A DNA stretch of 49,796 nucleotides from Bradyrhizobium sacchari (lineage in GTDB: Bacteria; Pseudomonadota; Alphaproteobacteria; Rhizobiales; Xanthobacteraceae). Below, piece after piece: positions 8,756 through 17,199 of the stretch (positions are counted from its first letter, which is position 1; every line of letters begins with the position of its first letter). The stretch lies in the NCBI RefSeq assembly GCF_002068095.1, contig NZ_LWIG01000012.1, forward strand, positions 343,500 through 393,295. Reading direction: 5' to 3'. The notes below the pieces were generated by a model. That model saw only the letters and a list, made by a program, of their open reading frames with translations. It was not told the origin of the DNA and searched no databases. The position numbers and the translations under genes are program-made.

Positions 8756-9769
8756 CTATTCGGCTGCGGACGCAGCACGGCGAGGCTGCGGCTGAGAATC
8801 GTTCGGGCCGGTCCGTGCCAGCTCCTGATCGAGCCACAGGCTATGGTGCTCGCGCGCCCAGTTGACATCCACCTCGCCTGATCCCATCGCCTCAAAGGCA
8901 CCTTCCATCCCGATCGTGCCGATGTAGATGTGAGCGAGCATCGCGGCGATAAACAGCACGGCCACAACGGAGTGAACGATCTGGGCCATCTGCATGCCTT
9001 CGATCCCGGTCACGTAGAACGGAAACATCAGCACGTAGCCTGTCGCCGCGACGAGGCCTCCGCCGATCACAACGATCCAGTAGATCCCCTTTTGACCCGC
9101 GTTGAAACGGCGAGCCGGCGGATGATCGTGACCGATCAGGCCGCCGCCGCGCTTGATCCACTCCAGATCGACCTTGTTCGGGATGTTGCCGCCGATCCAC
9201 ATCAGAAAGATCAGCACGACGCCAATCGTGAACGGGAAGCTCAGGTAGTTGTGGGCAAATTTCGCCCATTGCGACCATTCCGAGAAGGCGTCAAATCCAA
9301 TCAGCGGAAGCAGCAGCGGTCGCCCGAACGTGATATTCAATCCCGAGATCGCCAGGATGATGAAGCAGGTCGCGGTCATCCAGTGCACGAAGCGCTCGAA
9401 GGTGTTGAACCGCACGATGGTGCGGCCGGATCGTCCGCTTTCGAGGCGCACCATGCCGCGCGTCAAATAGAAGATGACCAGCACCGCCAGCATTCCGAGC
9501 ACGGCAACGCCGCCGATCCATCGCAGCGCGACGTTGCGGAATTCACGCCACTCTCGGCCCGCAGGTTGCATCAGCACGCCGGAGCGCTGATCGGGGATGC
9601 TGACGCGTCCCTGGATCCGGTCCATCTCCTGCAACAACTGACGCTCGTTCACCGAGCTCGCCGTCGGGTTGACCTGCTGGGCCGGTGACGGCACCGGAGC
9701 CGCCATGACCAACAGAAGCAACGCCCACGCGCCGATGGCTGGTCGAATGAACCTTGCAAATGAGGACAT
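8756..9769 (-). CDS. fdhC: Formate dehydrogenase cytochrome b (gamma) subunit
   Basis: 337 residues. It anchors formate dehydrogenase to the membrane and passes electrons from the iron-sulfur subunit to quinone through b hemes. The start at 9767-9769 has GGGAGGAG just upstream. After an N-terminal signal-like helix (about 12-30) and a periplasmic stretch come about five membrane helices. Candidate heme-ligand histidines lie in ERFVHW, KFAHNY, QIVHSV and LAHIYIG. The long N-terminal extension before the first cytochrome helix is typical of alphaproteobacterial and Shewanella-type subunits rather than the short E. coli FdoI. It is the last gene of the operon, 38 bases after fdhB. Confidence 0.93.
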   Translation of the reverse strand: MSSFARFIRPAIGAWALLLLVMAAPVPSPAQQVNPTASSVNERQLLQEMDRIQGRVSIPDQRSGVLMQPAGREWREFRNVALRWIGGVAVLGMLAVLVIFYLTRGMVRLESGRSGRTIVRFNTFERFVHWMTATCFIILAISGLNITFGRPLLLPLIGFDAFSEWSQWAKFAHNYLSFPFTIGVVLIFLMWIGGNIPNKVDLEWIKRGGGLIGHDHPPARRFNAGQKGIYWIVVIGGGLVAATGYVLMFPFYVTGIEGMQMAQIVHSVVAVLFIAAMLAHIYIGTIGMEGAFEAMGSGEVDVNWAREHHSLWLDQELARTGPNDSQPQPRRAASAAE

Positions 9770-9807
9770 CTGCTCCTCCCGGCATTTGTGCCCCGGCGCG
9801 CGCGCCG

Positions 9808-10404
9808 TCAGGATTCGATTGTTTCGCGATAGGCGGTCTTCCAGCCCCATGCGCCCGAGCCATAGCCGCGCTTCAGCACACGCTCCTTATAGATCTGGGC
9901 GATGATCTCGCCGTCGCCGGCAAGCAGAGACTTGGTCGAGCACATCTCGGCACACAGCGGCAGCTTGCCCTCGGCCAGGCGGTTCGCACCGTATTTCTCG
10001 TATTCCTCCTTGCTGCCGTCTGCCTCGGGACCGCCGGCGCAATAGGTACATTTATCCATTTTTCCACGCGAGCCGAAATTGCCGACCTTCGGATATTGCG
10101 GCGCGCCAAACGGACAAGCGTAGAAGCAATAGCCGCATCCGATACAGAGATCCTTGGAATGCAGGACCACGCCATCGGCGGTGGTATAGAAACAGTTCAC
10201 AGGACACACGGCCGCGCAGGGCGCATCCGTGCAGTGCATGCAAGCCATCGAGACCGATCGTTCCCCCGGCTTGCCATCGGCGATGGTGACGACCCTGCGG
10301 CGGTTGATACCCCAGGGGACCTCGTGCTCGTTCTTGCAGGCCGTCACGCAGGCGTTGCACTCGATGCAACGGTCGGCGTCGCAGAGAAACTTCATCCGTG
10401 CCAT
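9808..10404 (-). CDS. fdhB: Formate dehydrogenase iron-sulfur (beta) subunit
   Basis: 198 residues. An electron-transfer subunit carrying several 4Fe-4S clusters between the molybdenum or tungsten catalytic subunit and cytochrome b. Cysteine groups are visible at 13-23 (CIECNACVTAC), in CMHCTDAPCAAVCP, in CIGCGYCFYACP and in CTYC with a later AEMC, enough for four clusters. It lacks the C-terminal membrane helix of E. coli FdoH/FdnH, so it is shorter than those. AGGAG lies ahead of the ATG, and the gene begins 12 bases after fdhA stops. Confidence 0.95.
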   Translation of the reverse strand: MARMKFLCDADRCIECNACVTACKNEHEVPWGINRRRVVTIADGKPGERSVSMACMHCTDAPCAAVCPVNCFYTTADGVVLHSKDLCIGCGYCFYACPFGAPQYPKVGNFGSRGKMDKCTYCAGGPEADGSKEEYEKYGANRLAEGKLPLCAEMCSTKSLLAGDGEIIAQIYKERVLKRGYGSGAWGWKTAYRETIES

Positions 10405-10416
10405 CGTCGTTGCTCC

Positions 10417-13359
10417 TTATGCCGCCGCGATCTGGCAGAGAGTGACCTTGGTTTCCTGCATGTTCGTCGCGGGATCGTATCCGTAGGTCGTGATCGTGTT
10501 GGCGCTTTCGCCGAGCACGATCGGGTCGGTACCCTTCGGGTAGTTGCCGCGGAGGTCCTTGCCCGCAAGCCAGCCGCCGAAGTGGAAGGGCATCCAGGCA
10601 ACTCCCTTGCCGACGCGCTCGGTGACGAGCGCCTTCATCCTTGCCCGGGAATTGTTCTCGGCTCCCGTGACCCAGACCCAGCCGCCGTCCTTGACGCCGC
10701 GCTCGGCGGCGTCGGCAGGGTTGATCTCGATGAACATGTCCTGCTGCAATTCGGCGAGCCACGGGTTGGTGCGGGTCTCCTCCCCGCCGCCCTCGTATTC
10801 GACCAGCCGGCCGGACGACAGGATCAGCGGGAACTGTTTTGCAATTCCCTTCTCCACCGCGGCCTTCTGCACCGAGAATCCGATATTGGGCATCCGGAAC
10901 TGCTTGGCGTCAGGCAGCGTCGGATATTTGGCGACGAGATCGACGCGCGGCGTGTAGATCGGTTCGCGGTGAACCGGGATGGGATCGGGCAGGCCGAAGG
11001 CATGCATGCGCGCCTTGCCGTTGCCGTAAGGAACGCAGCCATGCGCCAGGGCGACGCGCTGGATGCCGCCCGACAGGTCGAGTGCCCATGACACCGCATC
11101 GGGAGTGGCCGGGTTGACCTTGTTGATCACGGCCATTTCCGCTTCGGTGAGCTCGGTGTCCCAGCCGAGCTTCTTCAAGCTCGCGAGCGTGAATTCCGGA
11201 TAGCCGTCCTGGATGCCCGATCCCAGCGAGTACGAGCCATCCGCGAGCAGGCTCACCTTACGCGTCGTGCCGTCCGGCAGTTTCTCTTCACGCTCGACAC
11301 CGAACCGCGGCCGGAACGTGCCGCCGCCATCCATCACGTGCAGATTGGTATTGTAGAGCAGCGGCGTGCCGGGATGCTTGACCTCCGGCGAGCCCCAACA
11401 CGGCCACGGCAAGCCGTAATAATCGCCGCCGACCTCGGGATCGTCCTTCGGCGCGCGCATCGTCAACATGTCGAACTTGGCCTGGTTCTTCATGTGCGCC
11501 TTGAGGCGCTCGGGCGATTGCCCGCAATAGCCGGTCGACCAGCTGCCGCGGTTCATCTCGCGCAGGACATCCTCTGCTTCGGGAAGATTATTCTCGACCT
11601 TGATCTTCTTGAACATCTGGTCGGCGACGCCGAGCTTCTTCGCCATCAGATAGATGATTTCGAGATCATCCTTGGACTCGAAGATCGGCTTCACGATCTG
11701 CTCGCCCCATTGCAGCGAGCGGTTGGAGGCGACGCGCGAGCCCTTGCACTCGAATTGCGTGGCGACCGGCAGAATGTAGACGCCTTCCTTGCGCCCTGCT
11801 TCGAGTGCCAGCGAGGCCCAGGTCGTCGGATGCGGGTCGGCGATGACCAGCAGATCGAGTGCCTTCAGACCATTGAGGGATTCGGGAATACGGGTGATGC
11901 TGTTGGAGGCGTGTCCCTGCACGAACACCGCCCTGACATTGTCCTTCTGCGCGACCTGATCCTTCGGCAGCGTCGCCGCTTCGAACCAGCGGGTCAGCGG
12001 GATGCCCGGCGTCTCCATGATCTGCTTGGAGTCGAAGCGCGACTTCAGGAACTCATAGTCGACCTCCCAAACCCGCGACCAATGCTTCCATGCCCCTTCG
12101 GCGAGACCGTAGTAGAACGGCAGCGTGACGATATCGAGCCCGACGTCGGTCGCGCCCTGCACGTTGTCGTGGCCACGGAAGATGTTGGCTCCCTTACCCT
12201 CTCCGCCGACATTGCCGGTCATCAGCAGCAGGATGCAGCTGGCGCGCACGTTGGCGGTGCCGACGGTCTTCTGGGTCTGACCCATGGCCCAGATCAGCGT
12301 CGCCGGCTTCTCGGTGGCGAACATCTTGGCTACGCGCTTGAGCTGTTCGCCAGGAATGCCCGTGACCCGCTCGACTTCTTCCGGAGGCCACTTCTCGACC
12401 TCCTTCTTGAGGTCGTCAAAGCCGTAGACGCGTTGTCGGATGAACTCCTTGTCCTCCCAGCCGTTCTGGAGGATGTGCCACATCATGCCGTAGAGTATGG
12501 GGATGTCGGTGCCCGGCCGCATCCGCACATATTCCGTGGCGTGCGCGGCCGTACGCGTCAGGCGCGGATCGATGACGACGAAGTTGGCCCTCTGCAGCTC
12601 CTTGCCCTCGAGCAGGTGCTGCAGCGACACCGGATGCGCCTCTGCCGGATTGCCACCCAGGATGACCTGCGTCTTCGCATTGCGAATATCATTGTAGCTG
12701 TTGGTCATCGCGCCATAGCCCCAGGTATTGGCGACGCCGGTGACGGTGGTCGAATGGCAAATGCGGGCCTGATGATCGGTGTTGTTGGTTCCCCAGAATG
12801 CGCCGAGCTTGCGGAACAGGTAGGCGCCTTCGTTGGTCATCTTGGCCGAGCCAAGCCAATAAACGGAGTCAGGGCCCGACTTCTCGCGTACGGCCTGAAG
12901 CTTGTCTCCAATCTCGTTGATCGCGGTATCCCAGGAGACGCGGGTCCACTGGCCACCCACCAGCTTCATCGGATAGCGCAGCCGCCTCTCGCTGTGCACG
13001 AGCTCACGCACGGAGGCGCCCTTGGCGCAATGCGAACCGCGATTGATCGGCGAATCCCAACTCGGCTCCTGGCCGATCCATACCCCGTTCAGGACCTCGG
13101 CCGTGACCGTGCACCCAACCGAGCAATGCGTGCAGATGCTCTTGCGGACGGTCGCGCCTGCGGTGAGCGGACCGGCCGCCGCCGCTTCCGCCTTGCGCAC
13201 GCCGCCGACCGGCAGCGTGCCGAGCGCGGCGAGCGCGCCACCGGCAAGTCCGGATTTGCGCAAGAAGCTGCGGCGGTCGAGACCGCCGGCCTGCCCTGCG
13301 AGGGACTCGGCAACGGAACCATGGCGCAAGGAATGCTGGTTTGTTCGCTTGATCAGCAC
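10417..13359 (-). CDS. fdhA: Formate dehydrogenase catalytic (alpha) subunit, Tat-exported, Cys-type
   Basis: About 980 residues, a molybdopterin oxidoreductase that oxidises formate to CO2. A Tat signal (DRRSFLRKSGLAGG, about 28-41) shows folded export. A 4Fe-4S motif follows (CTHCSVGC plus a later HCAKG). The active-site segment QARICHSTTV carries Cys near residue 201 where E. coli FdnG has selenocysteine, so no SECIS element is needed. AMTNSYNDI and GGNPAEAHP are further family motifs. Start choice: GTG at 13357-13359 has GGGAGG six bases upstream; a TTG two codons earlier overlaps the upstream stop but sits directly on that site. Encoded between fdhX and fdhB. Confidence 0.95.
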   Translation of the reverse strand: MLIKRTNQHSLRHGSVAESLAGQAGGLDRRSFLRKSGLAGGALAALGTLPVGGVRKAEAAAAGPLTAGATVRKSICTHCSVGCTVTAEVLNGVWIGQEPSWDSPINRGSHCAKGASVRELVHSERRLRYPMKLVGGQWTRVSWDTAINEIGDKLQAVREKSGPDSVYWLGSAKMTNEGAYLFRKLGAFWGTNNTDHQARICHSTTVTGVANTWGYGAMTNSYNDIRNAKTQVILGGNPAEAHPVSLQHLLEGKELQRANFVVIDPRLTRTAAHATEYVRMRPGTDIPILYGMMWHILQNGWEDKEFIRQRVYGFDDLKKEVEKWPPEEVERVTGIPGEQLKRVAKMFATEKPATLIWAMGQTQKTVGTANVRASCILLLMTGNVGGEGKGANIFRGHDNVQGATDVGLDIVTLPFYYGLAEGAWKHWSRVWEVDYEFLKSRFDSKQIMETPGIPLTRWFEAATLPKDQVAQKDNVRAVFVQGHASNSITRIPESLNGLKALDLLVIADPHPTTWASLALEAGRKEGVYILPVATQFECKGSRVASNRSLQWGEQIVKPIFESKDDLEIIYLMAKKLGVADQMFKKIKVENNLPEAEDVLREMNRGSWSTGYCGQSPERLKAHMKNQAKFDMLTMRAPKDDPEVGGDYYGLPWPCWGSPEVKHPGTPLLYNTNLHVMDGGGTFRPRFGVEREEKLPDGTTRKVSLLADGSYSLGSGIQDGYPEFTLASLKKLGWDTELTEAEMAVINKVNPATPDAVSWALDLSGGIQRVALAHGCVPYGNGKARMHAFGLPDPIPVHREPIYTPRVDLVAKYPTLPDAKQFRMPNIGFSVQKAAVEKGIAKQFPLILSSGRLVEYEGGGEETRTNPWLAELQQDMFIEINPADAAERGVKDGGWVWVTGAENNSRARMKALVTERVGKGVAWMPFHFGGWLAGKDLRGNYPKGTDPIVLGESANTITTYGYDPATNMQETKVTLCQIAAA

Positions 13360-13361
13360 GG

Positions 13362-13580
13362 TCAACCTCCCTTGGCCGGATAACGATTGACGCGATAGAA
13401 CGCCTTGACGTGATCGGTTTCCTTGTAGCGCGCCTTGCGCTTCTCATCGCTGGCTTCGCTATCAGCCTGCGCGGACCCGACCAGCGGTGTCGCGAGCGTC
13501 GCACCGGCGCCCACCGTGCCGACGCCGAGCTTGCGCAGGAAATCGCGGCGCCCAACTGTGGTTTTTCTGTCTTCACTCAT
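13362..13580 (-). CDS. fdhX: Small Tat-signal formate dehydrogenase accessory protein (FdhX-like)
   Basis: 72 residues from an ATG with AGGAGAG upstream. The N-terminus has a twin-arginine motif (GRRDFLRKLG, about residues 10-19) and a hydrophobic segment ending near LVGSAQA. The remainder is a short, highly charged tail with YKETDHVKAFYRVNRYP. This matches small Tat proteins always found next to formate dehydrogenase alpha genes. It ends one base group before fdhA starts. I infer that it is exported with, or helps export, the catalytic subunit. Its exact role is not established. Confidence 0.88.
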   Translation of the reverse strand: MSEDRKTTVGRRDFLRKLGVGTVGAGATLATPLVGSAQADSEASDEKRKARYKETDHVKAFYRVNRYPAKGG

Positions 13581-13609
13581 CGCATCTCTCCTGGACCTGC
13601 CGGTGCAGG

Positions 13610-14389
13610 TCAGTTGGCGAACGTGAATGCTTCCGTCTCGATCTCGACAAAGGCGCGACCGAGCGCGCCGACCGCACGATAGAAGATGGCGCTCTCCGCG
13701 CGCTCGATATCGGCAAACAGCCGCCCCATCCAGGGCGCGATGTGCTTCTCGAAGAAGGCGCGCTGCGCCTCGGACGTCGCCGCGAAGCGGCCTGCCGCGA
13801 ACCCTGCCATGATCTCGCACAGGATGGCCGCGTGATCCTCCGGCTCCGAATTGGTCTCGACGCGCTCGATCCCAAGCGCAGCAAGGTCGGCGCGCAGGCG
13901 CGACAACGGCCGCTCGTTGAGAAATCCCGTCAGGTAGTATGAGGCATAAGGCAAAAGCTCGCCGCGGCCGAGACCTGTGAACAGATCGAAATATTCGCGC
14001 TCGACCTTCGCGGCGACTGCATCGGTTGCGGCTGCGGCCAACGCGGCATGCGCGCGCCCGAGCGGCGTCGCATCACTGCTCAATGCGGTCAGTTGATCGA
14101 GCAGCCGTCCTGACGGTGCTGCGGACAAAAGCGTCGCGAGCAGCAGATACTCCTGCGCACGCGCCACATCGACGGGATCGATCGGCTCTTCGAACAGAAG
14201 CGGCTCGCTGTACAGATCAGGCCGCAAATCATTGCGCGATACGCCGGTGGCCGCTTCGACCGCAACTACCCGTTGTGCAGGCACCTTGGTCCAGTTCGAA
14301 ACGGAGGGTTGGCTAATGCCGATTTTGCGCGCAAGTCCGGCAACGCCGCCGGCGGCGCAAATGGCTCGTTCAAGGCCATCATCACGCAC
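13610..14389 (-). CDS. HTH domain fused to TorD-like chaperone
   Basis: 259 residues from a GTG with GGAGG five bases upstream. Residues about 1-60 form a YdaS/Cro-like helix-turn-helix (GGVAGLARKIGISQPSVSNW, then ATGVSRNDLRPDLY). Residues about 75-259 are a helical TorD/DmsD-type domain, with YLTGFLNERPLSRLRADL and EPEDHAAILCEIMAGF close to the family E-P-x-D-H motif. TorD proteins bind Tat signals and apo-enzyme of molybdoenzymes. It is the first gene of the formate dehydrogenase operon, behind a good promoter, so it probably helps FdhA mature. The DNA-binding half suggests it also reads enzyme-maturation state and regulates the operon. That regulatory role is inference. Confidence 0.88.
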   Translation of the reverse strand: MRDDGLERAICAAGGVAGLARKIGISQPSVSNWTKVPAQRVVAVEAATGVSRNDLRPDLYSEPLLFEEPIDPVDVARAQEYLLLATLLSAAPSGRLLDQLTALSSDATPLGRAHAALAAAATDAVAAKVEREYFDLFTGLGRGELLPYASYYLTGFLNERPLSRLRADLAALGIERVETNSEPEDHAAILCEIMAGFAAGRFAATSEAQRAFFEKHIAPWMGRLFADIERAESAIFYRAVGALGRAFVEIETEAFTFAN

Positions 14390-14448
14390 GTGGACCTCCG
14401 TCCAAGTCCCAGGTGCTGATTCTGCTTTTGCTACAAAGCGCTAGACGA

Positions 14449-14477
14449 AGCGTAGTCCCGGCGGAACCGAGGGTCAA
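14449..14477 (-). promoter_or_regulatory. Candidate sigma-70 promoter of the formate dehydrogenase operon
   Basis: On the minus strand a -35 TTGACC (14472-14477) and a -10-like TACGCT (14449-14454) are exactly 17 bases apart. They lie about 60 bases before the GTG of the HTH-TorD gene, in the only sizeable gap (131 bases) between the accessory genes and the structural operon. Confidence 0.5.
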
Positions 14478-14520
14478 TCGCCTCCCATAGTTTGCGGCTA
14501 TGGCCTTTCGTCGGGGAGCC

Positions 14521-15147
14521 CTAACGGGGCAGCGCGCCGCCATGCGTGCGGCGAGGAATCGACAGCTGTTCGCTTCCGGTGCTTTCGGCGACCGTTCGTT
14601 GCGCTGCAGCAGGAGCAGGCGCGAGCCCGGAGCGGGCTTCGTCTTCGGCGATGATCTCGACACTTGATCTCTCGGCTTGGCGCAATTCCCGCGAGGAATC
14701 CGCGACTTCAACCGGAGCCTCAGTCAGCGTCTCGGCTCCCTTGCTGATGCCGCCGATGATTCTGTCCACGAACGCGGCCAGTTCTGCTTCCGAACAATCC
14801 AGCGGACCAAAGCCCGGCATTGCCGAAGGATCGTTGAAGTCCCACGCGTTTTCAGCAAGCCCGACGAAGTCGCGTATCGTGGGATCAGCGCTCCAGGCGC
14901 GACGAAGCGCCGCACGTGTCAGCTCCTGCGGTATCCCCTTGCGCAGGAACGCCTTGATGTCGGTCGCTGATGTGATCGAGTCGATCGATGGCAGGCTCGA
15001 GAGGTCGAACTCCACGTCGTCGTCTTTCGTGGCAGGTGCCGGTGCCGGCTGCATGTTGTCGTGCATTGCCGGATCCGGTTGCGGTGCGTTCGCCTTTGCC
15101 TCCTGCTTGAGCCGGGACCAGCGCGGCAGGAACTTATCCTCGCTCAT
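14521..15147 (-). CDS. DUF3306-family protein
   Basis: 208 residues, beginning with the family start (FLPRWSRLKQEA, residues 6-17). A conserved helical middle (about 50-130) includes SIDSITSATDIKAFLRKGIP and RAWSADPTIRDFVGLAENAWDFN. The C-terminal 60 residues are low-complexity. No signal peptide or membrane helix. Its ATG overlaps the DUF3305 stop by four bases. DUF3305 and DUF3306 genes accompany formate dehydrogenase genes in many proteobacteria. Their molecular role is not known, and an assembly or cofactor function is inference. Confidence 0.88.
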   Translation of the reverse strand: MSEDKFLPRWSRLKQEAKANAPQPDPAMHDNMQPAPAPATKDDDVEFDLSSLPSIDSITSATDIKAFLRKGIPQELTRAALRRAWSADPTIRDFVGLAENAWDFNDPSAMPGFGPLDCSEAELAAFVDRIIGGISKGAETLTEAPVEVADSSRELRQAERSSVEIIAEDEARSGLAPAPAAAQRTVAESTGSEQLSIPRRTHGGALPR

Positions 15148-15659
15148 TCGTGTCCGCCATCATGCTGCCGGCGCGCCAGCGCCTCCGGATCGGCCTGCCG
15201 CCGCTCGCGTTTGAAGAACTCACGTTCCACGTGGTGCTCGGCAACGAAGCTTTCAATCTGCTCGCGCAGCACGTCCGGCATGGGAACGGCCTCGACCAGA
15301 TTGTCAGCGGCCTCCGTGAACGCTTCGCCTTCTGCAGGATCGGCGGTGGCGGCAGCAACCGAATAGGGCCAGGCGCCTTCCGAAGGCGACAACACCGTCC
15401 AGATGCTCGGACTCCCCGAAGCAAGATTGTCGCGATAGCGCGCCGTCTCGGAACTGTAGAGATCGACCATAGCGCTGCCGGCATAAAACAGTGTCCCGCC
15501 TCCCCCTTGACGGAGCACCGTCCAGGACTTTGTGTCCGGTTCGTCCGGCAGCACGGCGACAGCACGCCAGACAAAGTCGGCCCAAGGCGAGTCCGCCTTG
15601 TGGCGCTCGACCACGATGCCAACGGGAATGCGCACCAGCGGCGGCGCAGCCGGGCTCAT
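15144..15659 (-). CDS. DUF3305-family protein
   Basis: 171 residues with the family features: IPVGIVVERHKADSPWADFVW near the start, then a beta-rich middle with LFYAGSAMVDLYSSETARYRDNL and PSIWTVL. A charged helical tail (EREFFKRERRQADPEAL) closes it. Cytoplasmic by appearance. Both ends are overlapped: its start by the DUF6352-like stop and its stop by the DUF3306 start, each ATGA, so it is translationally coupled. Presumed formate dehydrogenase accessory factor of unknown mechanism. Confidence 0.88.
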   Translation of the reverse strand: MSPAAPPLVRIPVGIVVERHKADSPWADFVWRAVAVLPDEPDTKSWTVLRQGGGGTLFYAGSAMVDLYSSETARYRDNLASGSPSIWTVLSPSEGAWPYSVAAATADPAEGEAFTEAADNLVEAVPMPDVLREQIESFVAEHHVEREFFKRERRQADPEALARRQHDGGHE

Positions 15660-16663
15660 GTCACCATCTCCAGATGTTTGATCGGCAACCCCGTGAGCAA
15701 GTTCTGCGGCTTCATACGGAGCTTCTGATCGGAATTCATCGACAGAATGAGATAGATCGGCTCGCCCCGCGTCTCGCCCGCGGCCGCACTCTTGTCTGCA
15801 AACGTCAGGCGGAACAATGAAAGCACACGGCTGGCGCTGCGGTCATCGAGCTGCTCCCCATGCCAGAGACGGTCGCCCAGCCTGGTCGCATCAGCGTCGA
15901 GCCCGACATACCAGGTGAGCCGCGCATCACGCAATTCGCGCAGCGGCTCAATGCCGACGTCGATTCCGAGCAGATGGGAGATCCAGCGCGTCATCGCCTG
16001 CGCCAGCGCCTTCGGCCCGCGGCCCCCTGCGGTCAGGTCGAACGCCATGTCGAAATCGTCGCTTCGGTGCCAATAGGCCTCGGCATTGTCCTCGCTGAGG
16101 ACGTCGAGCTGGGCATCGGTCACGGCCCCCAGCATCGACATCAGCGACAGCACCGGGGTCGGGCTCTGCCCACCGACGACCTCTTCATCCCCGAGCAGCA
16201 GGGCCTGTTCATGCGGCAGAATACGCTGCGGGCGGAAGAACAGCTCGGCGGCACGCAGCACGAAGGGATCGTCGCAGCGATCGAGCGCATTGCGCAGGAT
16301 CACATGCACGAGCTGATTGACGAACAGCGGTGGCAAATCATTGGCCCGCGACCGGACGGTTGCAAGATAGGCGGCCTCGAGCGTCGGGTGCCGCACGAGC
16401 AGATCGCGAAAGGCAAGCACGAACCGCCAGTTCTCGCGGGCGTCCGCATCGACGATCGCTGCCACCTCGTCAGCGCCGACCGGCCGATAGGGTGCGGCGA
16501 GCAGCGCGCGGTGCAGCCGTCGCTCGACCGGGCATGCTTCATCGGGCGGAATCAGCTCGGGACGGGCAAAATAGGCCTTCAGGAACTCATCGGTGACGCA
16601 AAGCCCGCCGCTCTCATTGCGATCGAGGAGATGGTGGCCGCACGCGATCCAGAAATCGTTCAT
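15656..16663 (-). CDS. DUF6352-like formate dehydrogenase accessory protein
   Basis: 335 residues from the ATG at 16661-16663, which overlaps the previous stop (ATGA) and has AGGAG eleven bases upstream. The N-terminus reads MNDFWIACGHHLLDR and the protein is mostly helical, with no signal peptide or membrane segment. I recognise it as the family annotated DUF6352 in alphaproteobacteria, always near DUF3305/3306. Conserved-looking stretches are FLKAYFARPELIPPDEAC (about 27-44) and SDDFDMAFDLTAGGRGPKAL (about 205-225). Function is unknown. The family name is from memory and should be read as likely rather than certain. Confidence 0.8.
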   Translation of the reverse strand: MNDFWIACGHHLLDRNESGGLCVTDEFLKAYFARPELIPPDEACPVERRLHRALLAAPYRPVGADEVAAIVDADARENWRFVLAFRDLLVRHPTLEAAYLATVRSRANDLPPLFVNQLVHVILRNALDRCDDPFVLRAAELFFRPQRILPHEQALLLGDEEVVGGQSPTPVLSLMSMLGAVTDAQLDVLSEDNAEAYWHRSDDFDMAFDLTAGGRGPKALAQAMTRWISHLLGIDVGIEPLRELRDARLTWYVGLDADATRLGDRLWHGEQLDDRSASRVLSLFRLTFADKSAAAGETRGEPIYLILSMNSDQKLRMKPQNLLTGLPIKHLEMVT

Positions 16664-17199
16664 CGGTGCTGTCGCTCCTGGCTCATATCGGCAAGCCTGA
16701 TATTGCCGTCGGGCTCGACGTCCTCCTCGACTTCCATGAACGAGAACGCCTTCCTGTGCCCCTGCCCTTGCCGCAGCTGCAGCCTGCGGAACGACTCGCG
16801 GACCTCGCCGTCGTTCACCGAGCGGTGGACGGCAATGAGCGAGCCGATCGTATGCGCGCAGAGCGACTGCACGAAGGCAACCTCCTCTTCGGCGGCCGTC
16901 CGCGCGGTTGCCGGATCCGGCGCGCCGAAACGGTCGATGAGCTGGCCGGCAAGGAGCTCGATCAGCGCCCGGCAATCCCTCTCCGTTGCCGGCACAATCT
17001 GCGCCAGCGTCGACCAACCCCAGGATTGCACCCCGAGGAAGCCGCTGCGAAACGCTGCGCGCGCCTTGCCGCTCAACGTCGCAGGATCCTTGTCGCAGAA
17101 GCGGAACGCGCCTGAGACGGCCCATTCGCCGGGCTCTGCGGCCACATCGAACACGAAGGTATCGGACGGGTCGAGCGCGATGGTGCGCAGCAGTTTCAC
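16660..17199 (-). CDS. DUF6505-like formate dehydrogenase accessory protein
   Basis: 179 residues starting MKLLRTIALDPSDTF. It has an aromatic AVSGAFRFCDKDP segment and GFLGVQSWGWSTLAQIV (about 53-69), followed by helices. No export signal. ATGA overlaps couple it to the ligase-like gene upstream and the DUF6352-like gene downstream. I associate it with DUF6505, found in the same alphaproteobacterial clusters. No catalytic motif is visible to me. Confidence 0.8.
   Translation of the reverse strand: MKLLRTIALDPSDTFVFDVAAEPGEWAVSGAFRFCDKDPATLSGKARAAFRSGFLGVQSWGWSTLAQIVPATERDCRALIELLAGQLIDRFGAPDPATARTAAEEEVAFVQSLCAHTIGSLIAVHRSVNDGEVRESFRRLQLRQGQGHRKAFSFMEVEEDVEPDGNIRLADMSQERQHR

Noticed and set aside
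13357..13365. Selenocysteine insertion in formate dehydrogenase
   Set aside because: No in-frame TGA exists in the gene; the active-site position is coded as Cys.
11338..13383. Plus-strand open frame of 681 codons
   Set aside because: Exactly antisense to fdhA, whose motifs are unambiguous; the composition is a codon-mirror artefact.
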